This document shows, in pieces, positions 1-7,818 of a stretch of DNA of 64,000 nt. How positions within the stretch are numbered: the first letter of the stretch is position 1; each line of letters opens with the position of its first letter. This DNA comes from Paraburkholderia fungorum (GTDB lineage Bacteria > Pseudomonadota > Gammaproteobacteria > Burkholderiales > Burkholderiaceae). Where the stretch lies: assembly GCF_902833645.1 (NCBI RefSeq), contig NZ_CADFGE010000019.1, positions 63,781 to 127,780 of the forward strand, read 5' to 3'. Position numbers and translations under genes: made by a program. The notes under the pieces are model-generated. The model was not told where the DNA came from. It saw nothing but the letters and a program-made list of their open reading frames with translations, and made no database searches.

Positions 1-337
1 AATTGCCGACGTCTTCAAGCGCGCCGCCGGCAATGCTCGGCGACACCGACGTGCCGCTGTTCCACGCATCGTTCAGTTCGGCTTCATGCTTGCGCAGATT
101 GTCGTGAACGCTGGTTTCGACGTTGCTCGCCGCCGCTTCGAACTCCGTTTTCATGCGACGCAATTCGTCGAGTTCGATTTCGCGGGTCACTTCCGCCTTC
201 ACGTCGTTGATATACCGCTGCGCGCGGCCGAACAACGCGCCGGCCGTACGGGCGACGCGAGGCAGGCGCTCAGGCCCGAGTACGACCAGCGCGACGACGC
301 CGATCAGCGCCATCTTGGTTAGACCGAGGTCCAGCAT
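1..337 (-). CDS. tatB: Sec-independent protein translocase TatB (3' end outside the window)
   Basis: Reading the minus strand from the ATG at 335-337 gives a product starting MLDLGLTKMALIGVVALVVL and continuing GPERLPRVARTAGALFGRA. That is the TatB pattern: one short N-terminal membrane helix, a GP hinge, then an amphipathic helix and a charged cytoplasmic region. TatB works with TatC as the receptor for twin-arginine signal peptides of folded proteins exported across the inner membrane. The gene lies just downstream of tatA on the same strand, so a tatA-tatB(-tatC) operon leaving the left edge is expected. About 112 codons are visible and the C terminus is cut by the window edge. MsrP and the phosphatase-like lipoprotein elsewhere in the window carry apparent Tat signals. 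Confidence 0.9.
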   Translation of the reverse strand, partial: MLDLGLTKMALIGVVALVVLGPERLPRVARTAGALFGRAQRYINDVKAEVTREIELDELRRMKTEFEAAASNVETSVHDNLRKHEAELNDAWNSGTSVSPSIAGGALEDVGN

Positions 338-376
338 GAAGTGAAGTGTCCGTCAGTAACGCGGTTGGGCCGCGGC

Positions 377-616
377 TTAGCGGTAATCGCCGGAGCGCGG
401 CGTCTTTTCCTTCGCATCCACATCCACGGTGCCGTTACGCGGCAGTTCGCGCTGTTGCGCTTCGCCTGCGGGCGTTTCGGCTTCCTTCATGCCTTCCTTG
501 AAACCCTTCACCGCGCCACCCAGATCGGTACCGATGTTGCGCAGCTTCTTCGTGCCGAACACGAGCGCCACGATCAACAACACGATCAGCCAATGCCAAA
601 TGCTCAACGAACCCAT
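377..616 (-). CDS. tatA: Sec-independent protein translocase TatA
   Basis: The product is about 79 residues and begins MGSLSIWHWLIVLLIVALVF, followed by the diagnostic FGTKKLRNIGTDLGGAVKGF. TatA polymerises to form the transient pore that passes folded Tat substrates through the inner membrane. The sequence shows one N-terminal membrane helix (residues about 5-22), the FG hinge, an amphipathic helix and a polar tail. An in-frame ATG exists 14 codons upstream, but the family start is the ATG at 614-616, which puts the helix at the very N terminus. It is followed by tatB after about 40 bases, in the usual order. Confidence 0.95.
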   Translation of the reverse strand: MGSLSIWHWLIVLLIVALVFGTKKLRNIGTDLGGAVKGFKEGMKEAETPAGEAQQRELPRNGTVDVDAKEKTPRSGDYR

Positions 617-870
617 GACTACTCTCCTTAACCCCGACACCGCATCGTGATGCGGCAAAACTCGTGCGCCTTGCGGCGTGAATCGAAGCGCGGACGCTCC
701 ATCTATACGTTGCCGCGGGCTGTTTCGATTCGACCCGCGACACGGTGTGCCATTCTGACCCGGCGATCACGTCGCCGTCATTACAACCTGGTAAAAAACC
801 ACGGTGTTGCCGGTGTTGCAGGTGCTGACGGCCAAACCTCGCCGCGCACCTTCGGTAGCGCCCTTTTCCG

Positions 871-1236
871 TCAACCCATCCGCTGCCATGGCCGCGGCCC
901 GGCCAGGATGTGCGCGTGCAGGTGATACACCTCTTGCCCGCCACCTGGCCCCGTATTGATTACCGTGCGAAAACCGGTTTCGCCACCGGTGTACGCCACG
1001 CCCAATTGCTCAGCCAGACGCGCCACTAAAACAAGCATTCTACCAAGCAGCGGCGCCTCGCTTTCGGTGCAATTCGACAGCGTGGCGATGTGCTTGCGAG
1101 GAATCACCAGCACATGCGTTTCGGCTGCCGGACGGATGTCGCGAAAGGCAACAAACTCTTCGTCTTCGTGAACTTTGGTCGACGGAATTTCGCCGGCGGC
1201 GATCTTGCAGAACAGGCAGTTTGGGTCGTGGCTCAT
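871..1236 (-). CDS. HIT (histidine triad) family nucleotide-binding hydrolase
   Basis: This 121-residue protein has the Hint-type layout. The N terminus CLFCKIAAGEIPS has a CxxC pair that binds zinc in many members. The core reads AETHVLVIPRKHIATL, and the C-terminal triad is HLHAHILAG (residues about 105-113). HIT proteins of this class hydrolyse adenosine phosphoramidates and related nucleotides through a His-AMP intermediate in the cytosol. It sits between the DUF4870 gene and tatA at the end of the histidine gene run. The physiological substrate cannot be told from sequence. Confidence 0.9.
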   Translation of the reverse strand: MSHDPNCLFCKIAAGEIPSTKVHEDEEFVAFRDIRPAAETHVLVIPRKHIATLSNCTESEAPLLGRMLVLVARLAEQLGVAYTGGETGFRTVINTGPGGGQEVYHLHAHILAGPRPWQRMG

Positions 1237-1318
1237 CGTATTCCTGACACAGTGTGGCTACAGCGCGAAGCGTGCCGCGACGCGGTTCAGGTCCCGCCCG
1301 GCCGCAACCGGACTCGAC

Positions 1319-1714
1319 TCAAACCCAGCCACGCGGATTCGCGAACGGCTTGTTATCGTACAGATACAGCCAGCCTTTGATAATACGGTACAACATCCAG
1401 ATGCTGACGGCCCACAGAACGGGAATGCCGATCAGCACGAACAACAGCAGCCCGCCGATCGCATAACCCAGCAAAGCCATCCAGAACGTACGGATCTGCC
1501 ACTCGAAATGCGCCTCATACGGCGTGCCCACCACATCCGGGCGCTTCACGTAGTTGATGATGATCGCGATCAGAATCGTCAGCCCCCCCGTCAGCCAGTG
1601 CACCGCATACAGCGCGTACAGCACATGCGTGAGCGTGCGCAGACTGCGTTCGCGCTCCGGCTCGATCGCGTTGCGGTAGACCGGCGGCGGATAATTCCCT
1701 TGCGACTGTTCCAT
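1319..1714 (-). CDS. DUF4870-like small membrane protein
   Basis: The product has 131 residues and a proline-rich cytosolic N terminus (MEQSQGNYPPPVYRN). Three hydrophobic segments follow, at about residues 28-55, 75-95 and 95-115. The text LTHVLYALYAVHWLTGG, the pair FEWQIRTFWMALLGYAIGG and a closing WLYLYDNKPF resemble the DUF4870/TIC20-like membrane family, whose function is unknown. It lies between hisE and the HIT gene on the same strand and may be transcribed with the tail of the histidine genes. The family assignment is from memory of the motif pattern. Confidence 0.75.
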   Translation of the reverse strand: MEQSQGNYPPPVYRNAIEPERERSLRTLTHVLYALYAVHWLTGGLTILIAIIINYVKRPDVVGTPYEAHFEWQIRTFWMALLGYAIGGLLLFVLIGIPVLWAVSIWMLYRIIKGWLYLYDNKPFANPRGWV

Positions 1715-1808
1715 GCTTGCGTCCTCCCGAGGATGCGATCCTATGCGTTCAGTGCAATGTGGGTGCCGACGTTCGCCACTTCAAGACATCGCGGCAGGCA
1801 GGCGGTAT

Positions 1809-2189
1809 TCAGTCGCCGTTTGCTTCACGTTCGCGGCTCTTGCGCAGCGCCTTTTCCTCGATGCCCGACAGGCCTTCACGGCGCTCGAGTTCGGCAACCA
1901 CGTCAGCCGGACTCAGGTCGAAATGCGACAGCATCACGAGACAGTGAAACCAGAGGTCCGCTACTTCACCGACCAGTGCTTTCGGCGCGCCGCCGTGGCG
2001 CGTATCTTTGGCGGCCAGTACGACTTCGGTGGCTTCTTCGCCGATCTTCTTGAGGATTGCGTCATCGCCCTTGTGGAACAGGCGCGACACGTAGGAGACG
2101 TCCGGATCGCCGCCCTTGCGGCTGTCGATAATCGCGGCGAGGCGCAGCAGCGTGTCCATGGTGGACGTAGATTGCGTGGATTGCGTCAT
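1809..2189 (-). CDS. hisE: Phosphoribosyl-ATP pyrophosphatase
   Basis: The 126-residue product has the MazG-like all-alpha HisE fold signature: FHKGDDAILKKIGEEATEVV followed by AAKD. It then has the DLWFHCLVMLSHFDL segment. HisE hydrolyses phosphoribosyl-ATP to phosphoribosyl-AMP, the second step of histidine synthesis. Its ATG overlaps the hisI stop by 4 bases (2186-2189), so the two consecutive steps are translationally coupled. In enterobacteria HisI and HisE are fused; here they are separate, as usual in Burkholderiales. It appears to be the last his gene of the cluster. Confidence 0.96.
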   Translation of the reverse strand: MTQSTQSTSTMDTLLRLAAIIDSRKGGDPDVSYVSRLFHKGDDAILKKIGEEATEVVLAAKDTRHGGAPKALVGEVADLWFHCLVMLSHFDLSPADVVAELERREGLSGIEEKALRKSREREANGD

Positions 2190-2596
2190 TTGTAGATGTG
2201 TTCGGGGTCTTTCAACACGGGATCGACGGCGACCCAGCCACCATCTTCAACCGTGCCTTCGAATTTCTGGAAAAAGCACGAGTGACGGCCGGTGTGGCAA
2301 GCGATGCCCGACACCTGCTCGACCTTCAGCAGCACCACGTCTTCGTCGCAATCGAGCCGCACTTCATGCACATGCTGTACGTGGCCGGATTCTTCGCCCT
2401 TGAACCACAGGCGCTGGCGCGAACGCGAAAAGTACACCGCGCGGCCGGTTTCGACGGTTTTCGCCAGTGCCTCGCGGTTCATCCACGCGAACATCAGGAC
2501 GTCGTTGCTCGAGGCTTCCTGGGCGATCACCGGCACGAGGCCGTTCGCGTCCCACCTGACCTTGTCGAGCCAATCTGCTGCCGAAGAATTCGTCAC
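2186..2596 (-). CDS. hisI: Phosphoribosyl-AMP cyclohydrolase
   Basis: The 136-residue protein opens the adenine ring of phosphoribosyl-AMP (third step of histidine synthesis). Recognisable pieces are MFAWMNREALAKTVETGRAV, YFSRSRQRLWFKGEESGH, and the metal-binding stretch RLDCDEDVVLL...CHTGRHSCFF with the conserved Cys and Asp ligands. It starts one base after the hisF stop and overlaps hisE by 4 bases. Confidence 0.97.
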   Translation of the reverse strand: MTNSSAADWLDKVRWDANGLVPVIAQEASSNDVLMFAWMNREALAKTVETGRAVYFSRSRQRLWFKGEESGHVQHVHEVRLDCDEDVVLLKVEQVSGIACHTGRHSCFFQKFEGTVEDGGWVAVDPVLKDPEHIYK

Positions 2597-2597
2597 G

Positions 2598-3371
2598 TTA
2601 CAACCTCACCGAAATGCCTTGATCGGCCATGAAGCGCTTGGCCTCCCCCACGGTGTGTTCGCCGTAGTGGAAGATACTGGCGGCCAGCACGGCGTCCGCG
2701 TGACCGTTCTTGATGCCGTCGGCCAGATGCTGCAGCGAGCCGACGCCGCCGGAGGCGATCACGGGAACCGACACGGCATCGGACACCGCGCGCGTGAGCG
2801 CGAGATCGAAGCCGCTCTTGGTGCCGTCGCGGTCCATGCTGGTCAGCAGGATCTCGCCCGCGCCCAGTTCGGCCATCTTGCGCGCCCATTCGACGGCCTC
2901 GAGGCCGGTGGCCTTGCGCCCACCATGCGTGAAGACTTCCCAGCGCGGCGGTTCGCCGTCCGCGGAGACGCGCTTCGCGTCGATCGCAACGACGATGCAC
3001 TGCGAGCCGTATTTGTCCGTCGCGTCGCGCACGAGTTGCGGATTCGCGACCGCCGACGAGTTCATGCTGATCTTGTCCGCGCCCGCATTCAACAGCCGCC
3101 GCACGTCTTCGACGGCGCGCACGCCGCCGCCGACCGTCAGCGGAATGAACACCTGCGAGGCGACCGCCTCGATGATCGGCAGGATCAAGTCGCGCTGGTC
3201 CGAAGTAGCCGTGATGTCGAGGAAGGTGAGTTCGTCGGCGCCCTGGTCGTCGTAGCGGCGCGCGATTTCGACCGGGTCGCCGGCATCGCGCAGTTCGACG
3301 AAGTTGACGCCCTTGACCACGCGTCCAGCCGTGACGTCGAGACAGGGGATGATGCGTTTAGCTAGAGCCAT
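2598..3371 (-). CDS. hisF: Imidazole glycerol phosphate synthase, cyclase subunit
   Basis: This 257-residue (beta/alpha)8 barrel begins MALAKRIIPCLDVTAGRVVK, with the catalytic Asp at residue 12 (PCLDV). The second acid is in CIVVAIDAKRVS. HisF takes ammonia from the glutaminase HisH and converts PRFAR to imidazole glycerol phosphate plus AICAR. Phosphate-binding loops VIASGGVGS and VLAASIFHYGEHT are present. It follows hisA after 217 bases that hold no gene but contain an 8-bp perfect inverted repeat (3404-3411 with 3424-3431). Confidence 0.98.
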   Translation of the reverse strand: MALAKRIIPCLDVTAGRVVKGVNFVELRDAGDPVEIARRYDDQGADELTFLDITATSDQRDLILPIIEAVASQVFIPLTVGGGVRAVEDVRRLLNAGADKISMNSSAVANPQLVRDATDKYGSQCIVVAIDAKRVSADGEPPRWEVFTHGGRKATGLEAVEWARKMAELGAGEILLTSMDRDGTKSGFDLALTRAVSDAVSVPVIASGGVGSLQHLADGIKNGHADAVLAASIFHYGEHTVGEAKRFMADQGISVRL

Positions 3372-3588
3372 GATCTTGCAATTCTGCCAATACCGCTGAT
3401 GAGGCCGCTCGCCTGAATCTTCACGAGCGGCGCTGTGCCGGCGCGGCGAGCCGCGTCATACCGCAACAATGTGCAAACAAAGATGCGGCTTGACGCGCTT
3501 TCAGAACACGCCGTTGCGTCCGCTTTCGAGTTCGCTGCTGCCTGCCGCGCCGATTCCAGGTTGACCGCGGCGCTTCAGGCATTCGACC

Positions 3589-4341
3589 TTAAGCGTCGTC
3601 CGATTCGCGCAGCCGGTCCGCGAGGGTTTGCGCCGCCGCGAAGTCCAGATCGCCCGAGTAGATTGCCCGGCCGCAGATCACGCCCTCGATGCCCTCGTCC
3701 TCGACTTCGCATAGCGATTCGATGTCCGTGAGATTCGACAGGCCACCGCTCGCGATCACCGGAATCTTCACCGCGCGCGCCAGCCGAACCGTGGCTTCGA
3801 TGTTGATGCCCTGCAGCATGCCGTCGCGGCCGATGTCCGTGTAGATGATCGACTCGCAGCCATAATCCTCGAACTTGCGCGCCAGATCAGCCACTTCATG
3901 GCCGGTCAGCTTGCTCCAGCCGTCGGTGGCCACTTTGCCGTCTTTCGCATCCAGCCCGACGATGATGTGGCCGCCGAAAGCCGTGCAGGCATCCTGCAGG
4001 AAGCCCGGATTCTTCACCGCAGCCGTGCCGATGATGACGTAAGACAAACCGTCGTCCAGATAGCGCTCGATCGTGTTCAGGTCGCGGATGCCGCCGCCCA
4101 GCTGGACGGGAATCTCGCCACCCACTTCCTCGATGATCGCGCGAATCGCGTCTTCGTTCTTCGGCTTGCCGGCGAATGCGCCATTCAGATCGACAAGATG
4201 CAGACGGCGGGCGCCGCGGTCGACCCAATGCCGGGCCATTGCCGCCGGTTCCTCGGAAAATATCGTCGCCTGGTCCATATCGCCCTGTTTGAGGCGTACA
4301 CACTGACCATCTTTCAGGTCGATGGCGGGAATCAGCAGCAT
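3589..4341 (-). CDS. hisA: Phosphoribosylformimino-5-aminoimidazole carboxamide ribotide isomerase
   Basis: The 250-residue barrel is homologous to HisF and begins MLLIPAIDLKDGQCVRLKQG, with the catalytic Asp at residue 8. The second catalytic Asp lies in HIIVGLDAKDGK. It carries out the Amadori rearrangement of ProFAR to PRFAR, the substrate of HisF/HisH. The phosphate loops VIASGGLSNL and GVICGRAIYSGDL are intact. It is separated from hisH by 214 bases with no gene I can support. Confidence 0.98.
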   Translation of the reverse strand: MLLIPAIDLKDGQCVRLKQGDMDQATIFSEEPAAMARHWVDRGARRLHLVDLNGAFAGKPKNEDAIRAIIEEVGGEIPVQLGGGIRDLNTIERYLDDGLSYVIIGTAAVKNPGFLQDACTAFGGHIIVGLDAKDGKVATDGWSKLTGHEVADLARKFEDYGCESIIYTDIGRDGMLQGINIEATVRLARAVKIPVIASGGLSNLTDIESLCEVEDEGIEGVICGRAIYSGDLDFAAAQTLADRLRESDDA

Positions 4342-4555
4342 AGCAATCGGGTGTTGTCTGGGAGGTGGTTGAAGGTTGGCGGCAGCGTCTGGTAAGCCAG
4401 CTCGCCGTAACGCCGTTCCGCTAGTTTAGTACAACTCTTTCGGCACCCTTGCCGGGCGCCCTCTCGCGAGGAAATCAACGTGCTGCGGTGGCGGCGCGCG
4501 GCAACCGCCCCGCGGGTCGCGGAACGGCGCACGGCAACAGAACGAAAAAAGGCGC

Positions 4556-5197
4556 TCACGGGTTCCAGTGCACGAAGTTGCGATACACGCGCAGCCCCGC
4601 CTCGGCGCTCTTTTCCGGGTGGAATTGGGTCGCGAAGATGTTATCCCGCGCCACCGCCGAGGTAAAGGGCACACCGTACACCGTTTCGCCCGTGGTATGG
4701 GCGGCGTTGTCCGGCACGACGTAATAGCTGTGCACGAAGTAGAAAAACGCGTTGTCCGCAACGCCGTCCCACAACGGATGCGGCAGCGCCTGACGCACGC
4801 GGTTCCAGCCCATTTGCGGCACCTTGAAGCGCGAACCGTCGTCCTGCACCTGGCCTTCCAGGTCGAAGCGCAGCACTTTGCCCGGCAGCAGGCCCAGGCC
4901 AGGCGTATCGCCTTCCGCGCTCCAGTCGAACAGCATCTGCTCGCCCACGCACACGCCCATCAGCGGTTTGCTGCGCGAGGCTTCAATGACCGCCTCCTGC
5001 AGGCCGGATTCGGCCAGACTGCGCATGCAGTCGGGCATCGCGCCCTGACCGGGCAGCACCACGCGGTCGGCCGAACGGATTGCTTCGGGCTGATCGACGA
5101 TCGCCACGTCCGCTTCCGGCGCGGCTTTGCGCAATGCCTGGGCAACCGAACGCAGGTTGCCCATTCCGTAATCCACAATCGCTATCGAAGTTTTCAT
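4556..5197 (-). CDS. hisH: Imidazole glycerol phosphate synthase, glutaminase subunit
   Basis: This 213-residue class I glutamine amidotransferase has the oxyanion strand VVLPGQGAMPDCM, the nucleophile elbow GVCVGEQMLF (Cys83) and the His/Glu pair in ATQFHPEKSAEAG. It releases ammonia from glutamine and channels it to HisF. The nucleophile elbow reads CVG rather than the commoner CLG, which is still compatible with activity. The start overlaps the marC stop by 4 bases (5194-5197). Confidence 0.97.
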   Translation of the reverse strand: MKTSIAIVDYGMGNLRSVAQALRKAAPEADVAIVDQPEAIRSADRVVLPGQGAMPDCMRSLAESGLQEAVIEASRSKPLMGVCVGEQMLFDWSAEGDTPGLGLLPGKVLRFDLEGQVQDDGSRFKVPQMGWNRVRQALPHPLWDGVADNAFFYFVHSYYVVPDNAAHTTGETVYGVPFTSAVARDNIFATQFHPEKSAEAGLRVYRNFVHWNP

Positions 5198-5814
5198 TTC
5201 AAGTTAGGCAGCAATGCCTTCAATCCATCGACGATGAATTCCACCGCCAGCGCCGATAACATCAAACCCATGAGCCGCGTGCCGATGTTGATCCCCGTGC
5301 GACCCACCCAGCGGGCAATCGGTTCAGCGAGGCGCAGCGAAAAAAAGCAGATCGCCGCCAGTACCGCGCCGATCGCCACGAGGCTCAACCGGTCGTACCA
5401 GTGCGCCGAACCGGCCGCGTAAATAATCGTGGTGCTGATCGCGCCCGGGCCGGTCAATAGCGGAATCGCCAGCGGCACGACGGCGATGTTGTCCTTCTGC
5501 TCGGCTTCATGGCGCTCTTCCGGCGTCGAACGGCTATTGCCGATCTGCGCGTTCAGCATGTTGATCGCCATCAGCAGCATGATGATCCCGCCACCGACTT
5601 CAAGCGACCCGACCGAAATGCCAAAGAAGCTGATGATCTGCTGCCCGAGCAGCGTGGTCACCGCAATCACGCAAAACACCGAAATCGCCGCGATACGGAT
5701 GGTTCTACGCCGCTCCACGTCGCTCTGATGCGCCGTCAGGCTCATAAAGAACGGAATGGCGCCGACCGGGTTGATCAGCGCCAACAGCGAAATAAACGAC
5801 TTCAGAATGTCCAT
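5194..5814 (-). CDS. MarC family integral membrane protein
   Basis: The 206-residue protein has six predicted membrane segments. It starts MDILKSFISLLALINPVGAI, and the LxLINPxGxIPFF motif is typical of the MarC/UPF0056 family. A second half-repeat (LAIPLLTGPGAISTTII) shows the family's internal duplication. The function is unknown; the original link of E. coli MarC to antibiotic resistance was not upheld. It sits between hisB and hisH and is coupled to hisH by a 4-base overlap, so it is co-expressed with histidine synthesis. I know of no metabolic reason for that placement. Confidence 0.93.
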   Translation of the reverse strand: MDILKSFISLLALINPVGAIPFFMSLTAHQSDVERRRTIRIAAISVFCVIAVTTLLGQQIISFFGISVGSLEVGGGIIMLLMAINMLNAQIGNSRSTPEERHEAEQKDNIAVVPLAIPLLTGPGAISTTIIYAAGSAHWYDRLSLVAIGAVLAAICFFSLRLAEPIARWVGRTGINIGTRLMGLMLSALAVEFIVDGLKALLPNLK

Positions 5815-5873
5815 CGCACACCGGGTGCGGGCAAGCGCAGCCGGTCCTGGTCTCGAGACTGGTAAATGAGCGC

Positions 5874-6461
5874 TTAAAGGCTGCCCTTGGTCGACGGAAT
5901 CTGCCCCGCCGCGCGTTCGTCCAGTTCGACGGCCATGCGCAAGGCACGCCCGAACGCCTTGAACACCGTTTCCATCTGATGATGGGCGTTCAAGCCGCGC
6001 AGGTTGTCGATATGCAGCGTGACGCCGGCGTGGTTCACGAAGCCGCGGAAAAATTCGATGGAGAGATCGACGTCGAACGTGCCGATGCGCGCGCGCGTGA
6101 ACGGCACGTGGAATTCGAGGCCCGGACGGCCGGAAAAATCGATCACGACGCGCGACAGCGCTTCGTCGAGCGGCACGTAGGCATGACCGTAGCGGCGAAT
6201 GCCCTTGCGCTCGCCGATTGCCTTGGCAACGGCCTGACCGAGCGTGATGCCGACGTCTTCGACCGTATGGTGGTCGTCGATTTCGAGGTCGCCATGCGCT
6301 TCGATGTCGAGATCGAACAAGCCGTGCCGTGCGATCTGGTCGAGCATGTGATCAAGAAACGGCACGCCGGTGGCCAGCTTCTGCTGACCGGTGCCGTCCA
6401 GATTGATCTTCACACGGATCTGCGTTTCGCTGGTATTGCGAACGACTTCCGCAAGGCGCAT
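5874..6461 (-). CDS. hisB: Imidazoleglycerol-phosphate dehydratase
   Basis: The 195-residue monofunctional enzyme removes water from IGP to give imidazole acetol phosphate. Both metal-binding His motifs are visible: DHHTVEDVGI near residue 65-74 and NAHHQMETVFKAFGRAL near residue 160. No phosphatase domain is fused, unlike the bifunctional E. coli HisB, so histidinol-phosphate phosphatase must be encoded elsewhere. It lies between hisC and marC. Confidence 0.97.
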   Translation of the reverse strand: MRLAEVVRNTSETQIRVKINLDGTGQQKLATGVPFLDHMLDQIARHGLFDLDIEAHGDLEIDDHHTVEDVGITLGQAVAKAIGERKGIRRYGHAYVPLDEALSRVVIDFSGRPGLEFHVPFTRARIGTFDVDLSIEFFRGFVNHAGVTLHIDNLRGLNAHHQMETVFKAFGRALRMAVELDERAAGQIPSTKGSL

Positions 6462-6579
6462 GGTAATTCCTCGAATCTAGCTAGAAAGCGATAGGTAGGT
6501 GGGATGGGAAACAGCGAGCGGTGGCCCGCGCGCTTTTCGCCATGGGGAAAGGCGCTCACGCGGCCATTCAGCTAGCCGT

Positions 6580-7650
6580 TCAGTGCAATACGAGTTTCAG
6601 TCCGGCGATCAACTGGGCGTTTTCTTCGGGCGAACCGACGGTCAAACGCACGCAATTGACCAGCAATGGATGCATTTTACTCACGTTTTTGATCAAAACC
6701 CGTGCTGCCAGCAGCGTTTCGAACATAACGGATGCATCAGGCACCCGCACCAGCAGGAAGTTGCCGGCGCTCGGGAACACTTCGGCACCCGGCAGCTCGG
6801 CCACGGCTTGCGCGAGTTTCGTGCGTTCTTCACGCAATTGCGCGGCTTGAGCGTCGAGCACGTCGACGTGATCGAGCAGGAAATCGGCGGCGGCTTGCGT
6901 CAGCACGTTGGTGTTGTACGGCGGCCGCACCTTGTCGAATTCGGTGAGCCACGCGGGTTTGCCGACCAGATAACCGAGGCGGATCCCGGCCAGACCGAGC
7001 TTGGACACGGTGCGCATCACAACGACGTTGTCGAACGCATCGGCACGCGGCAGCCAGCTTTGCTGCGCGAACGGCTGGTAGGCCTCGTCGATCACCACCA
7101 GGCTTTTGTTCGCTGCGGCGATGATGCGCTCCATGTCCGCGTCGTCGTACAGCGTGCCGGTCGGATTGTTCGGGTAGGCCAGATAGACGATCGCCGGCTC
7201 ATGCTCGGCGATCGCCGCCAGCATCGCTTCGGTGTCGAGCGTGAAATCGGACTTCAGCGGCACGCCGATGAAGTCCAGATTCGCCAGCTTCGCCGACATC
7301 TGATACATCACGAAACCCGGCACCGGCGCGAGCACTTTGGCGCCCGGTTGCGCGCACGCCACCGACACCATGCTGATGATTTCATCCGAGCCGTTACCCA
7401 GCAGCACCTCGCAACCCGCGGGCACGCCCATGACGCGCTTGATCTTTTCGATCAGCGCTTCCGGCCGCGGCGCCGGGTAGCGGTTCAGCGCCACCCCGGC
7501 CAGATGCTCGCCCAGATGGGCGGCAAGCACCGGCGGCAGCGGGAACGGGTTTTCCATCGCATCAAGCTTGATGTAGCCCGTGGCGTCAGGAACCGGATAG
7601 CTCGTCATCGCGAGCACGTCGCGGCGGATGATGTCTTGAGGTGTCGTCAT
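6580..7650 (-). CDS. hisC: Histidinol-phosphate aminotransferase
   Basis: The 356-residue fold-type I PLP enzyme has LLGNGSDEIISM near the cofactor phosphate site, VYLAYPNNPTGTLYDD, VVIDEAYQPF, and the Schiff-base lysine in MRTVSKLGLAGIRLGYLVG. It transfers an amino group from glutamate to imidazole acetol phosphate. It lies between hisD (168-base gap holding a hairpin) and hisB (118-base gap), so the three genes are less tightly packed than the ATGA-coupled ones further along. Confidence 0.97.
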   Translation of the reverse strand: MTTPQDIIRRDVLAMTSYPVPDATGYIKLDAMENPFPLPPVLAAHLGEHLAGVALNRYPAPRPEALIEKIKRVMGVPAGCEVLLGNGSDEIISMVSVACAQPGAKVLAPVPGFVMYQMSAKLANLDFIGVPLKSDFTLDTEAMLAAIAEHEPAIVYLAYPNNPTGTLYDDADMERIIAAANKSLVVIDEAYQPFAQQSWLPRADAFDNVVVMRTVSKLGLAGIRLGYLVGKPAWLTEFDKVRPPYNTNVLTQAAADFLLDHVDVLDAQAAQLREERTKLAQAVAELPGAEVFPSAGNFLLVRVPDASVMFETLLAARVLIKNVSKMHPLLVNCVRLTVGSPEENAQLIAGLKLVLH

Positions 7651-7780
7651 AAGTCAGTGGACCGGCCCACATGAAGGACGCCGGCCCGGCAGCGGGTATC
7701 GGCGGCTTGGGGACTGCCCCAGGTTGGTCTGTATTGTCGTTATTTAACGGGAAACCGCGCGAAATCCGTCGGTAAATTTC

Positions 7781-7803
7781 GCGGGCATCGGTTTGATGCC
7801 CGC
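7781..7803 (-). promoter_or_regulatory. Perfect 9-bp hairpin just after hisD (possible terminator or attenuator)
   Basis: GCGGGCATC (7781-7789) is complementary to GATGCCCGC (7795-7803) with a 5-base loop. It sits 16 bases past the hisD stop, on the transcript reading toward hisC. No run of U follows (the minus strand continues GAAATTTACC), so a classical intrinsic terminator is unlikely. It could be an RNA-stability element or a partial terminator separating hisGD from hisCB. Confidence 0.4.
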
Positions 7804-7818
7804 CCCGCGCCTGTACGG

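Noticed and set aside
1175..2053. A 292-codon plus-strand frame spanning the DUF4870 and hisE region
   Set aside because: It runs antisense across two supported genes and the gap between them, with no motif.
3404..3431. 8-bp inverted repeat in the hisA-hisF gap
   Set aside because: No U tract and modest length; not called as a separate regulatory feature.
4501..4560. T run after hisH on the minus strand as a terminator
   Set aside because: I could not find a stable stem directly before the T run.
6499..7674. A 391-codon plus-strand frame
   Set aside because: Exactly antisense to hisC; its composition (His/Arg/Gln-rich) is that of a shadow frame.
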